Origin: Flavobacterium araucananum
GTDB taxonomy: Bacteria > Bacteroidota > Bacteroidia > Flavobacteriales > Flavobacteriaceae
Length of the DNA stretch: 64,000 nt
Assembly: GCF_002222055.1 (NCBI RefSeq)
Contig: NZ_MUGS01000040.1
Location: 1-64,000 of the forward strand
Direction of reading: 5' to 3'
Positions 16,942 through 25,245 of this stretch are shown here, piece after piece. The translations under genes and the position numbers were made by a program. The notes beneath the pieces were generated by a model. It had not been told where the DNA came from and ran no database searches. It worked only from the letters and a program-made list of their open reading frames with translations. Numbering within the stretch: position 1 is the stretch's first letter; the number at the start of each line of letters is the position of its first letter.

Positions 16942-17732
16942 AAAACAATTTCGTCTCCCACACTTATAATTCCTGAATTTAAACTCACAATATTGGTTCC
17001 GAATAAAACGGAATTATTTACATTTCTGTATTTGCTTAAGGTTTTCAGAGGTTCTTTTTTTAATTTACCATTTTGAGGATCATTATTCACCATAATACAT
17101 CTTCCGCAGGGTTTTACATTTTTAAATTGTACTTCGCCAATTTTAAAAGTATCGAAATCATCTTCTTCATGAGGTTTTTCACTACTTATGACGATGTTAG
17201 GACGAAATCTTAAAACAGTAATTTTATCTTCTAATTTTTCATTTAAAAAATCCAAACTTTCTGTTCCTATCAGTAAATAAGGGTAACCATCTGCAAGACT
17301 TACATTGAAGGTTTCTTTTAATCTGGAACTTTCATGTTTGCGATCTCCATTTTTAATAATTTTGACCAATTTACATTCAAATCCTAAATGTTGGCTGAAC
17401 CATTTTGAAGTTTTATGATTTACCTCAACGACTTCACTATTATCATCCCAAACATTAACCTGAATAGAATTATCTAAATGTTCATTAATAAAAAATTCAT
17501 GCTTTTGACCGAGAAAAGTAATACTAATTTTCCCGTCTGAGATCTGTGGATAAAACTGACTCATAATGCGATGTTCTCTTTGCGTTATCATTTGATTTTC
17601 GGCATCAATCAACATCCATCTTCGGTCATTTTCGAATCCCATTTCTTCTGCCAAAGCATTCTTACAACTAATTCCTGCTAAGCTTTTTATTGGGTAAATA
17701 TAAATTTCTTTTACAAAGTGAATTCTGCTCAT
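16938..17732 (-). CDS. MOSC domain-containing protein
   Basis: A 264-residue protein with an N-terminal MOSC_N barrel (EIYIYPIKSLAGISC) and a C-terminal MOSC domain. KPCGRCIMVNNDPQNG carries the conserved Cys thought to handle sulfur or the molybdenum cofactor in related proteins (mARC, YcbX). Related enzymes reduce N-hydroxylated compounds with Moco. No redox (ferredoxin) domain is fused. The start codon overlaps the aat stop codon by one base, so the two genes are coupled. Confidence 0.88.
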   Translation of the reverse strand: MSRIHFVKEIYIYPIKSLAGISCKNALAEEMGFENDRRWMLIDAENQMITQREHRIMSQFYPQISDGKISITFLGQKHEFFINEHLDNSIQVNVWDDNSEVVEVNHKTSKWFSQHLGFECKLVKIIKNGDRKHESSRLKETFNVSLADGYPYLLIGTESLDFLNEKLEDKITVLRFRPNIVISSEKPHEEDDFDTFKIGEVQFKNVKPCGRCIMVNNDPQNGKLKKEPLKTLSKYRNVNNSVLFGTNIVSLNSGIISVGDEIVF

Positions 17733-18373
17733 TATTTCTTATTTTCTAAAATAGACATAAATTCTTCCCGATCGATTTCCCGGCAACCTAAACTTTCTAA
17801 ATGCGGATTGTAAACCTGACAATCTAAAAGTTTGTAATCTTCATTTTTTAAATGATTTACCAAAGCAATGAAAGCTGCTTTTGAGGCATTTGAAACCTTC
17901 GAAAACATACTTTCTCCACAAAAAACATGACCTAAATCAATCCCATATAAGCCTCCCACCAAAACATCTTCTTGCCAAACCTCAACAGATTTTGCAATTC
18001 CCTGTTCATTCAATTTACAATAGGCATCGATCATTTCGTTTGAAATCCAGGTTCCGTTTTGATCCTCTCGTTTTATGTTTTGACAATTTGAAATTACGGC
18101 TGCAAAATCTTGATTAAACGTAATTTTAAACTGATTTCTGTTCAAAATGTTTCGCATACTTTTAGAGACGATTAACTCATCCAGAAAAAGGACCATTCTA
18201 GGATCCGGTGACCACCAAAGTATTGGATCTCCCTCATTAAACCAAGGAAAAATTCCGCTTTTGTAAGCCAATTTTAATCTTTCAGGATCTAAATCTCCAC
18301 CAATAGCGAGAACTCCATCTTCATCAGCTTCGGAAACAGGGGGAAAAAACAAATCTTTGAATACGTAATACAT
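17732..18373 (-). CDS. aat: Leucyl/phenylalanyl-tRNA-protein transferase
   Basis: Aat of 213 residues adds Leu or Phe to proteins with N-terminal Lys or Arg, marking them for ClpSAP. Family motifs present: YKSGIFPWFNEGDPILWWSPDPR near residue 35, WISNEMIDAYCKLNEQG, and GGLYGIDLGHVFCGESMFS. A mosaic of repeats lies directly upstream in the gap to the DUF3127 gene. Confidence 0.96.
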   Translation of the reverse strand: MYYVFKDLFFPPVSEADEDGVLAIGGDLDPERLKLAYKSGIFPWFNEGDPILWWSPDPRMVLFLDELIVSKSMRNILNRNQFKITFNQDFAAVISNCQNIKREDQNGTWISNEMIDAYCKLNEQGIAKSVEVWQEDVLVGGLYGIDLGHVFCGESMFSKVSNASKAAFIALVNHLKNEDYKLLDCQVYNPHLESLGCREIDREEFMSILENKK

Positions 18374-18399
18374 TTTTTAAAATAAATTCTAATAAGGTT

Positions 18400-18591
18400 A
18401 AATCTCAAATCCCAAACTTAAAGAAAACCTTTCTCAATGTTTTGAGCTTTGTCAAAGGTTTTACGCAATCGCTGTGTGCAATCTTGTCATTTCTTCTTAG
18501 TCGAAATGACACAAATTACGAATAAAACAAAATTCCAAACCCCAATTGCACATTTTATGAATTGGAATTTGGAATTTATTTTTTGAGATTT
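18400..18591. repeat. Mosaic of nested intergenic palindromes
   Basis: Outer arms AAATCTCAAA (18400-18409) and TTTGAGATTT (18582-18591) enclose three further inverted repeats: AAACCTTT with AAAGGTTT (about 18426-18463), GTCATTTC with GAAATGAC (about 18486-18509), and AAATTCCAAA with TTTGGAATTT (about 18531-18577). No coding potential. It looks like repeat units inserted inside one another. Confidence 0.65.
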
Positions 18592-18597
18592 AAACTT

Positions 18598-18969
18598 TTA
18601 GAACGGTAAGTCGTCTGGTTCGTCTTCGTTTAGGTTAGTTGCCGGAGCAAAAGCTTCAGCCGCAGGCATTGCAGGAGTTTGTCCAGGACCTTCAGGAGCT
18701 ACTCTTTCAATTCTCCAACCTTGAATACTATTGAAATATCTGGTTTCTCCTTGTGGATTAACCCATTCTCTTCCTCTTAAATTGATAGAAACTTTTACTG
18801 CCTCACCTTGTTTGTAGCTACTTAATAAATCGCACTTATCTTGTGTAAATTCGATCAAAATATGCTGTGGATACTGCTCATCTGTGGTAACAACCAACTC
18901 TCTTTTTTTGAATGCAGCACTAACTTGTTGCTCTGGGTTCACCACTTTTACTTTTCCTGTAACTTCCAT
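18598..18969 (-). CDS. DUF3127 protein with SSB-like C-terminal tip
   Basis: A 123-residue small protein of the DUF3127 family, common in Bacteroidota. Residues 1-90 have beta-strand patterning like an OB fold (MEVTGKVKVV, KRELVVTT, VSINLRGREWVNPQG). Residues 90-115 are a Pro/Ala-rich linker. The end, NEDEPDDLPF, closely copies the acidic tip by which SSB recruits repair and replication proteins. A single-stranded DNA-binding or SSB-like role is inferred from this layout. Confidence 0.82.
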   Translation of the reverse strand: MEVTGKVKVVNPEQQVSAAFKKRELVVTTDEQYPQHILIEFTQDKCDLLSSYKQGEAVKVSINLRGREWVNPQGETRYFNSIQGWRIERVAPEGPGQTPAMPAAEAFAPATNLNEDEPDDLPF

Positions 18970-18984
18970 CTTCTTCTATATTAA

Positions 18985-19875
18985 TTATTGTTTCTTTTCT
19001 ATTTTTTTTGCTAAAAGCACTTTCCAAGCTGATGAAATATCATCGTTATTAAGATATCTTTTGGCCTCTAGATGTATTTTTTCCTTATCATCGGAACTTA
19101 ATACTCCTTTTACCGAAAAGTTTTCTTTCACAAATATACTAACTTCTTCCGTTGTAGGCAAGGCTTCTATATTACCTAATTTTCCAAGGTCATTTCCGTT
19201 AAATACGGGACTTTCTTTAATATAATTAGGAATAACATCTACACCAACTCCTAGTGTTGTCAATGGTTTTGGCACTTCAAAAAGCCCTTGATTGGATCTT
19301 GAATACCAGTTGCTTCCCAGTCTTGAAACCAAATCTATTTTGTGTTGATCGATACTTCCATTTTCATCTAAAATAGCTTCGTGAATATGAATTTTAACCA
19401 CTTCGCAAAGAATCAGATTTCCTGCTCCACCCTGATCTCCTAACGCAATAATCTGCGTGACTTTGCACTCAAACTGGACCGGAGATTCTTTTACCCGATA
19501 AGGTTTTACAAAATCTGACGGAATTTGTGTTAATCCGGCTTTTATAAATTCGTTTACACCATCGCCATATTCTGTACTTGCCAGTGATGTCTGTTGCACC
19601 AAATCATAATTGACTACATTAATTACTACTTCGCGAGTTGCCTCAGCATTAATTAGGGTATGTTTTACGGTATTGTCCCGTACACGACGTGCCGGCGAAA
19701 AAACTAAAATTGGCGGGTTGGCACTAAACACATTAAAGAAACTAAAAGGCGACAAATTAGGAATTCCTTTTGTACTAATTGTACTCGCAAATGCAATTGG
19801 TCTTGGTCCTACAGCACTTTGCAAATACCCTTGCAATTTTGCCGTTGTAATTTCTTTAGGATCGATGCTAATCAT
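18985..19875 (-). CDS. Flavin reductase family protein
   Basis: A 296-residue flavin reductase-like FMN-binding split-barrel protein (DIM6/NTAB type). The family segment AVGPRPIAFASTISTKGIPNLSPFSFFN is at residues 21-48 and FECKVTQIIALG lies further on. It is longer than minimal flavin reductases, with about 90 extra C-terminal residues of charged helices. It would use NAD(P)H to reduce FMN for a partner that is not evident here. The DUF3127 gene starts 15 bp downstream, so the two may be cotranscribed. Confidence 0.85.
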   Translation of the reverse strand: MISIDPKEITTAKLQGYLQSAVGPRPIAFASTISTKGIPNLSPFSFFNVFSANPPILVFSPARRVRDNTVKHTLINAEATREVVINVVNYDLVQQTSLASTEYGDGVNEFIKAGLTQIPSDFVKPYRVKESPVQFECKVTQIIALGDQGGAGNLILCEVVKIHIHEAILDENGSIDQHKIDLVSRLGSNWYSRSNQGLFEVPKPLTTLGVGVDVIPNYIKESPVFNGNDLGKLGNIEALPTTEEVSIFVKENFSVKGVLSSDDKEKIHLEAKRYLNNDDISSAWKVLLAKKIEKKQ

Positions 19876-19913
19876 AAATTTTTCTTTTTAACCGAATCTC
19901 ATTTCGGCAGCTA

Positions 19914-19941
19914 CAAAAGTATAGAAATCGTTTTTGTCCAA
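19914..19941 (-). promoter_or_regulatory. Promoter of the flavin reductase gene
   Basis: On the minus strand: TTG, 17-nt spacer, TACTTTTG. Start predicted near 19910. The leader contains a short CCGA...TCGG hairpin just before the ATG. Confidence 0.5.
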
Positions 19942-20036
19942 GAAATAGTTTTGGACTTAAAAACAAAAAATCTTTAAAGCTTTGCAAAATATTAAATGTG
20001 TTTATTTCGTTATATTTATACCTCAAAAATTAGTTT

Positions 20037-21185
20037 ATGCGTTTTTCTAAAAGTAGAAATACAACTCGTTGGGTAATAATTCTTATCTCCTTTTCAATCA
20101 TTACTTTGATTCTTTGGAATACTTATACTTTTTTCCAAATTTTTAAAAATGAAGAGCGATTAAAGATGAATCTTTTTGCAGATGCACAAAAAACAGTCGT
20201 CAGTGCAGATGAATATACTGAACTGGACTTACCGCTTAAAATTCTAAATAAAAACACTACGATTCCCGTTATATTAACCATGTATGGCAAGATTATCAGT
20301 GCCAAGAATATCCCCGACGAAATTCTGAAGGATAATGCAAAATCAATCTCGTACCTCAATAATTTAAAAAATGAAAACGATCCTATAGTTATTGAATATG
20401 CTCCGGGAAAATATCAAGAGTTATATTACGGGAATTCGGCCTTGATTAATAAATTAAAGTATTATCCGGTTGCTTTACTGCTTATTATATTTTTGTTTGG
20501 TGCTTTAATTTACAATTTCTACCGAAGTACTAAAATGGCTACTCAAAACAAACTCTGGGCGGGAATGGCAAAAGAAACAGCACATCAGATCGGGACACCT
20601 TTGTCATCGTTGATTGGTTGGGTTGAGATCTTGAAAACCGAAGAGATAGACCAATCTATTACGGCAGAAATAGAAAAAGATGTTGATCGTTTGCAAACTA
20701 TTACAGATCGTTTTTCTAAAATAGGATCAGTTCCTGTTTTAGAGGAACATGATATTATTGCCGAGACGCTGCATACTTATGAATATTTGCAATCCCGTTT
20801 TTCTAAACAGGTTGCTTTCTCCTATCATGTCCCACAAGAACCTGTTTTTGCAATGATAAATCCAACGTTGCACAGCTGGACAATCGAAAACTTGGTAAAA
20901 AATGCTATTGATGCCATGAAAGGAAAAGGGACTCTTGATCTTCAAATTGAGCAAGATGCACATCATGTAAAAATAAATGTGAAGGATTCCGGAACCGGAA
21001 TTGCTAAAAAACAATTCAAAACAATTTTCGAACCTGGTTTTACGACTAAAAAACGTGGCTGGGGATTAGGGCTTTCTTTAACCAAAAGAATTGTTGAAGA
21101 ATATCACAGCGGAAAAATAAAAGTTTTACATTCTGAAATTGGAAAAGGAACCACTTTTCAGATTTCATTAAATAAAAAAGTGTAG
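20037..21185 (+). CDS. Orphan membrane sensor histidine kinase
   Basis: A 382-residue sensor kinase. Two membrane segments (residues 13-35 and 142-160) enclose a periplasmic sensor region of about 105 residues with no recognised fold. The H box AHQIGTPLSSL places the phospho-acceptor at His183. The ATPase has N box NLVKNAIDAM, DSGTGI and GWGLGLSL. There is no HAMP domain of usual length; only about 20 residues join membrane and H box. No response regulator is adjacent, so its partner lies elsewhere. Confidence 0.92.
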   Translation: MRFSKSRNTTRWVIILISFSIITLILWNTYTFFQIFKNEERLKMNLFADAQKTVVSADEYTELDLPLKILNKNTTIPVILTMYGKIISAKNIPDEILKDNAKSISYLNNLKNENDPIVIEYAPGKYQELYYGNSALINKLKYYPVALLLIIFLFGALIYNFYRSTKMATQNKLWAGMAKETAHQIGTPLSSLIGWVEILKTEEIDQSITAEIEKDVDRLQTITDRFSKIGSVPVLEEHDIIAETLHTYEYLQSRFSKQVAFSYHVPQEPVFAMINPTLHSWTIENLVKNAIDAMKGKGTLDLQIEQDAHHVKINVKDSGTGIAKKQFKTIFEPGFTTKKRGWGLGLSLTKRIVEEYHSGKIKVLHSEIGKGTTFQISLNKKV

Positions 21186-21213
21186 CAAAATTACTTTACT
21201 ACACTTTATTTTT
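21177..21213 (+). terminator. Weak terminator of the histidine kinase gene
   Basis: AAAGTGTAG pairs with CTACACTTT over a 13-nt loop, followed by ATTTTTAT. It overlaps the stop codon. A Bacteroidota-type repeat (GGTTGAGCGAAGTCGAAACC) lies directly after it at about 21219-21238. Confidence 0.55.
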
Positions 21214-21246
21214 ATCAGGTTGAGCGAAGTCGAAACCTTTTATACT

Positions 21247-21636
21247 TTATAAATTTGCCTGAATGTTTTTGGCCAAAGCTTCAAATTCTTCTTTAGAAAG
21301 GGAAACTTTGTTCTGAAAACGCATTTCATCCATTTCGTTTAGCGGGATTAAATGAACGTGTGCATGAGGAACTTCCAGACCTACTACCGCAATACCAACT
21401 CTTTTGCAGGGAACGGTTTTCTCTAAAGCAATTGCAATTTTTTTAGAAAATTTCATTAAGCCTAAGTACAATTCATCTTCCATATCAAAAATCTTATCGA
21501 TTTCTTGTTTAGGAATACAAAGTGTGTGTCCTTTAGCGTTTGGATTTACATCTAAAAAAGCGAGAAAATTATCGTCTTCAGCAATTTTATAGGCAGGAAT
21601 TTCTCCGTTTACTATTTTGGTAAATATTGATGGCAT
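21247..21636 (-). CDS. HIT family protein
   Basis: A 129-residue histidine-triad hydrolase (Hint/HIT). The triad is His91, His93 and His95 in PHAHVHLIPLN. The family usually hydrolyses AMP linked to amines or other nucleotides. The gene lies 85 bp downstream of greA on the same strand and is likely cotranscribed. The gap contains an ATTGCTTCGTTCCTCGC repeat word often seen between Bacteroidota genes. Confidence 0.93.
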   Translation of the reverse strand: MPSIFTKIVNGEIPAYKIAEDDNFLAFLDVNPNAKGHTLCIPKQEIDKIFDMEDELYLGLMKFSKKIAIALEKTVPCKRVGIAVVGLEVPHAHVHLIPLNEMDEMRFQNKVSLSKEEFEALAKNIQANL

Positions 21637-21721
21637 GGTTTATTCGTTTATTTGAATAATTGTTTAATCGACTTAACGATTAAAATCTTAATAGTGAGAT
21701 TGCTTCGTTCCTCGCAAGGAT

Positions 21722-22198
21722 TTAGTCTCTGGTTATTTCAAGAACTTCAAATTTCAATACTCCGTTTGGCACTGTAATTTCCGCTACTTCTCCTACAGAT
21801 TTACCTAGTAAACCTTTTCCAATAGGAGATGTCACTGAGATCTTTCCGGTTTTCAAATCGGCTTCACTTTCGGCAACAAGCGTATATTTCATTTCCATTC
21901 CATTGCTTTGGTTCTTAATTTTTACATTAGACAGCACCAACGCTTTCGAAACATCAAGTTGCGATTCGTCTATTAATCTTGCATTAGAATACACTTCTTC
22001 GAGTTTAGCAATTCTCATTTCTAATAACCCCTGTGCTTCTTTTGCTGCATCATATTCGGCGTTTTCAGATAAATCACCTTTGTCTCTTGCTTCTGCTATA
22101 TCTTGAGATGCCTTTGGTCGCATTACACTTTTTAAATGCTCCAACTCATCTTTTAATTTTTTTAATCCTTCTGCGGTATAATAAGATACTTTACTCAT
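21722..22198 (-). CDS. greA: Transcription elongation factor GreA
   Basis: GreA of 158 residues rescues backtracked RNA polymerase by stimulating transcript cleavage. The coiled-coil tip carries the acidic DLSENAEYDAAKEAQ motif (residues 42-56). The C-terminal FKBP-like domain includes VTSPIGKGLLGKSVGEVAEITVP. The leader contains a terminator-like hairpin directly after the promoter. Confidence 0.97.
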   Translation of the reverse strand: MSKVSYYTAEGLKKLKDELEHLKSVMRPKASQDIAEARDKGDLSENAEYDAAKEAQGLLEMRIAKLEEVYSNARLIDESQLDVSKALVLSNVKIKNQSNGMEMKYTLVAESEADLKTGKISVTSPIGKGLLGKSVGEVAEITVPNGVLKFEVLEITRD

Positions 22199-22221
22199 AA
22201 CTTCGTCGTTTATATAAATAC

Positions 22222-22261
22222 AAAAAATCCCATCAGGACGGGATTTTGTATTACAAATATA
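22222..22261 (-). promoter_or_regulatory. greA promoter element and leader hairpin
   Basis: The minus strand reads TATATTTG at 22261-22254, predicting a start near 22250. The RNA then begins almost at once with AAAATCCC, an 8-nt loop and GGGATTTTTT, i.e. a short stem whose right arm runs into a T tract. It has the form of an intrinsic terminator about 30 nt into the greA leader and 25 nt before the ATG. The stem is only eight pairs, five of them A-T. No -33 TTG is seen. Confidence 0.45.
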
Positions 22262-22353
22262 CTATTATTTTTAATAGTACATAATTATATGTTAATCATA
22301 TAAAAATCAAATTCAAATAAATTATTTTTGTTTCACTAATTCTTATTAAAATA

Positions 22354-22767
22354 ATGAAAAAATTCTGGCTCTTAATCGTATTTGTTTCTCTCCTTTTCTC
22401 TTGTAGTGATAACGGTGTCAGTAACAAAAATCCTAACATCCCAAACTATTCTGTAAACTTAACCGTTGACATGAATTTGCCGGCTTATTCAAATCTTAAA
22501 TTTGTTAGTAATGGTGTTATTGTTCCTAATTATGGTGCAAAAGGAATTATTATTTTTAACGCCGGGAGCGGTTATACTGCCTTTGATGCAGCTTGTCCTA
22601 ATCAGGCATTGACCTCATGCATTGCGATGACAATAAATGGAATAAATGCTGTTTGTTCTTGCGACAAATCAGAATATAGCTTGTTTACAGGACTTGGAGG
22701 CAAAGAATATCCTCTAAAACAATATAGGGTTGAAGTAAGCGGAACAGTAATTCACGTTTATAATTAA
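22354..22767 (+). CDS. Small lipoprotein with degenerate Rieske-like pattern
   Basis: A 137-residue lipoprotein; the signal peptide ends LLFSC. The C-terminal part (about residues 75-125) follows the spacing of a Rieske 2Fe-2S domain: AACPNQ in place of CxH, then CSCDKSEYSLFTG in place of CxxH. Both cluster His positions are lost (Asn and Asp/Lys), so binding of an iron-sulfur cluster is not expected. The Cys residues could form disulfides. Function unknown. Confidence 0.7.
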   Translation: MKKFWLLIVFVSLLFSCSDNGVSNKNPNIPNYSVNLTVDMNLPAYSNLKFVSNGVIVPNYGAKGIIIFNAGSGYTAFDAACPNQALTSCIAMTINGINAVCSCDKSEYSLFTGLGGKEYPLKQYRVEVSGTVIHVYN

Positions 22768-22772
22768 AATAC

Positions 22773-22808
22773 AAAAAGCCTGAAAGTTTAAATTTTCAGG
22801 CTTTTTTG
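22773..22808 (+). terminator. Terminator of the small lipoprotein gene
   Basis: AAAAAGCCTGAAA pairs with TTTTCAGGCTTTTTT. The A run on the left makes it potentially bidirectional, serving the convergent TonB receptor gene as well. Confidence 0.85.
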
Positions 22809-22825
22809 TTTTCCAGATTTTTTAT

Positions 22826-24988
22826 TTAGAATTTCAGAGTCAATCCTGCCAGAAAATTTATTCCTGCCTGTGGATAGTAGTAGGGATAAATATCATACAT
22901 CGCTCCGTTTGAAACATACTTTTTATCTAAAATATTGTTTACTAAACCAGTAATCATAATTGATTTAAAGATTGATTTAGGTTTTATTTCATACGAAACA
23001 TTAAAGTCGTTTACAAAATAATCTGCCAGTTTAGCTGCCGGCAATTCGATATTATTCATGTATTGCTCCCCTACATATTTTTGTAATAACGAAATATGCA
23101 AAGCCTGAATTGGGCTATAAACTATAATATTTCCTGCAATAACGTTTGGCGAATATGCAATAGATGTTGTTCCGTAATTTTGACCTTCAACTGCTAAATC
23201 AACATTTTTATTACTGCTTAATGTGAAGTTTGGTCTAAGGATAAATTTCTCTGAAAGTTTAATAGTAGCATCTACTTCAAAACCTAAACGATAACTTTTT
23301 TCAGTATTGGCACGAATTGGCGCTCCAACATCATCCAATCTTCCGGTTAAGATCAATTGATCTTTGTATGCCATGTAATATACATTCGAAGTCAATTGAA
23401 ATTTATCTGAATTGAATCTCCACCCTAACTCAAAATCATTTAATTTTTCCGGTTTTACATTTCCACCTTCATAATCTGTTCTGTTAGGTTCACGATTGGC
23501 TCTGGCGTATGAAAAGTAAAGTGTGCTTTTTTGATTGATATCATAGTTCAGGCCCGCTTTGGGATTAAAGAAATTAAAATTATCATCGACAACTCCTGTT
23601 TCGTAGCTATTTGCCTTGTACTTTACGTTTCGGTACTGCAAATCGCCATAAAAACTCAATTTTTCTGTAAACTGATAATTTGCTTTTGCAAAAATATTTC
23701 CATCCGTTTTAGTCGAAGAATCATCATAATAATGATCCCCAGGCTCTGATTGCGAAGCATATCTTGCCCAGATAACTTTACCGTAATGATCGCCTTCGTA
23801 TTTATTCCATCCACCGCCTAAAATAACATCTAATTTTTCGTCTTTATATTTTACGGAAAAAGTAGTTCCGTAAAAATCATTATCCAACCATTTCTGACGC
23901 ACTAAATCTGTGGTTGTTACAGCACCAACGGGCAACAAACCATAATCAGCCATCGTAGCATCTTCTTTGTAGTTTTCGTAATACCCTTTTCCTTTTGTAT
24001 AATGAAAAGCCAGGTTTGAACTCCATTTGTCCGAAAAAGATTCGTTCCAATGCAATTGATAGTGATCTTGTTTATAGTTATCGGTTTCATTATCATAAAA
24101 ACGTACATTCCCGGCTTGGTCTGTATACATTCCAGCAGAATTAAAGGTACGATCTGTATTTAAAGTCTCTGCATCGATTCCATTCCAGGATTGGTATGTT
24201 TTTTCGGTTCCGCCAAAAACCAATGCTTTAATCAAGGTTGTTTTACCTACATAAGTTCCTTGCAGGAAATACGATTTTAGATCTGAACTGGCTCTGTCAA
24301 CATAACCATCTGATTTAAGTGATGACAAACGTCCTGCAATTTCAAAATGATCGTTTAATAATCCTGTACTAAATTTTACTGTGTTTTTCTTAGAATTAAA
24401 ACTTCCGTAAGAACTTGAGATTTCTCCGGTAGCTTTAGAGGCATAATTATCTGTTAGCATATTCAGGCTGGCACCAAATGCAGAAGAACCATTTGTAGAC
24501 GTTCCAACGCCTCTTTGCAATTGCAAACTTTCTACAGACGAAGCAAAATCCGGCATGTTTACCCAAAAAGTTCCCTGACTTTCGGCATCATTATACGGTA
24601 TTCCGTTTATAGTAACATTAACTCTCGTTGCATCGCTACCACGTACTCTGATTCCGGTATATCCAAAACCATTTCCAGCATCTGAAGTGGTAACTACAGA
24701 GGGCAAATAGTTCATAAGAATTGGAATATCCTGTCCCAGATTTCTGTATTTAATATCTTTTTTATCAAGATTGCTAAAACTTACGGGAGTTTTTGTAGTA
24801 ACACGAACCGCAGAAACTAAAACATCATCTAGTTTATTGACTTTTGTAGAATCTTGTTCCTGAGAGAAAGAGAGTTGTGTAAAGAAAATAGAACAAAGAA
24901 GAAAGAAAATAGACTTTTGAGTAAGCTTTGAACCTTTGTACCTTTGCACCTTTGTACCTTTGAAAGCACCTTTTAAAATAGTTTTCAT
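22826..24988 (-). CDS. TonB-dependent receptor under TPP riboswitch (thiamin uptake)
   Basis: A 720-residue outer-membrane receptor with signal peptide, TonB-box-like segment (DDVLVSAVRV, about residue 55), plug domain (residues about 62-170, with RGVGTSTNGSSAFGASLNM) and 22-strand barrel ending LTLKF. A TPP riboswitch precedes it, so it probably imports thiamin or a precursor, like the Omr1/OMthi receptors of other Bacteroidota. The first 24 residues are unusual: KGTKVQRYKGSK is encoded by a dispersed AAAGGTACAAAGGT repeat, which lengthens the n-region before the hydrophobic KSIFFLLCSIFF. Confidence 0.92.
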   Translation of the reverse strand: MKTILKGAFKGTKVQRYKGSKLTQKSIFFLLCSIFFTQLSFSQEQDSTKVNKLDDVLVSAVRVTTKTPVSFSNLDKKDIKYRNLGQDIPILMNYLPSVVTTSDAGNGFGYTGIRVRGSDATRVNVTINGIPYNDAESQGTFWVNMPDFASSVESLQLQRGVGTSTNGSSAFGASLNMLTDNYASKATGEISSSYGSFNSKKNTVKFSTGLLNDHFEIAGRLSSLKSDGYVDRASSDLKSYFLQGTYVGKTTLIKALVFGGTEKTYQSWNGIDAETLNTDRTFNSAGMYTDQAGNVRFYDNETDNYKQDHYQLHWNESFSDKWSSNLAFHYTKGKGYYENYKEDATMADYGLLPVGAVTTTDLVRQKWLDNDFYGTTFSVKYKDEKLDVILGGGWNKYEGDHYGKVIWARYASQSEPGDHYYDDSSTKTDGNIFAKANYQFTEKLSFYGDLQYRNVKYKANSYETGVVDDNFNFFNPKAGLNYDINQKSTLYFSYARANREPNRTDYEGGNVKPEKLNDFELGWRFNSDKFQLTSNVYYMAYKDQLILTGRLDDVGAPIRANTEKSYRLGFEVDATIKLSEKFILRPNFTLSSNKNVDLAVEGQNYGTTSIAYSPNVIAGNIIVYSPIQALHISLLQKYVGEQYMNNIELPAAKLADYFVNDFNVSYEIKPKSIFKSIMITGLVNNILDKKYVSNGAMYDIYPYYYPQAGINFLAGLTLKF

Positions 24989-25082
24989 CCGTAAAAAATT
25001 ACGAATAAAAGGGGGAATTATTCTTTTGTTAAAATTAATAAATGTTTCACCACAGTATATAGCATATACACTAAAACTGTCG

Positions 25083-25160
25083 TTTTTTCCCTTAGCAACA
25101 TTACTCGCTCAGGTTCTTTGGGTATGATCTCAGCTCGTTATTTAGAGCACCCCTTTGAGA
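25083..25160 (-). ncRNA. TPP riboswitch (THI element) of the TonB receptor gene
   Basis: On the minus strand: AAAGGGGTGCTC, then GAGCTGAGATCATACCCAAA, GAACCTGAGCGAGTAATG and AAGGGAAAAAAC. These are the conserved TPP aptamer segments in order. It ends about 95 nt before the receptor ATG, within which no strong terminator is visible. A -7 promoter element lies immediately upstream. Confidence 0.95.
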
Positions 25161-25165
25161 CAGGG

Positions 25166-25173
25166 CAAATTTA
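25166..25173 (-). promoter_or_regulatory. -7 element before the receptor riboswitch
   Basis: TAAATTTG on the minus strand puts the start at about 25162, exactly at the 5' edge of the aptamer. No -33 TTG is obvious. It shows that the receptor has its own promoter and does not depend on the arfB operon. Confidence 0.45.
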
Positions 25174-25245
25174 GAAAAGATTTTTAGATATTTAGATTGT
25201 TTGCCTGTTAGATTTTTAAATTAGTTAAAAATCAAAAAATGCCAA

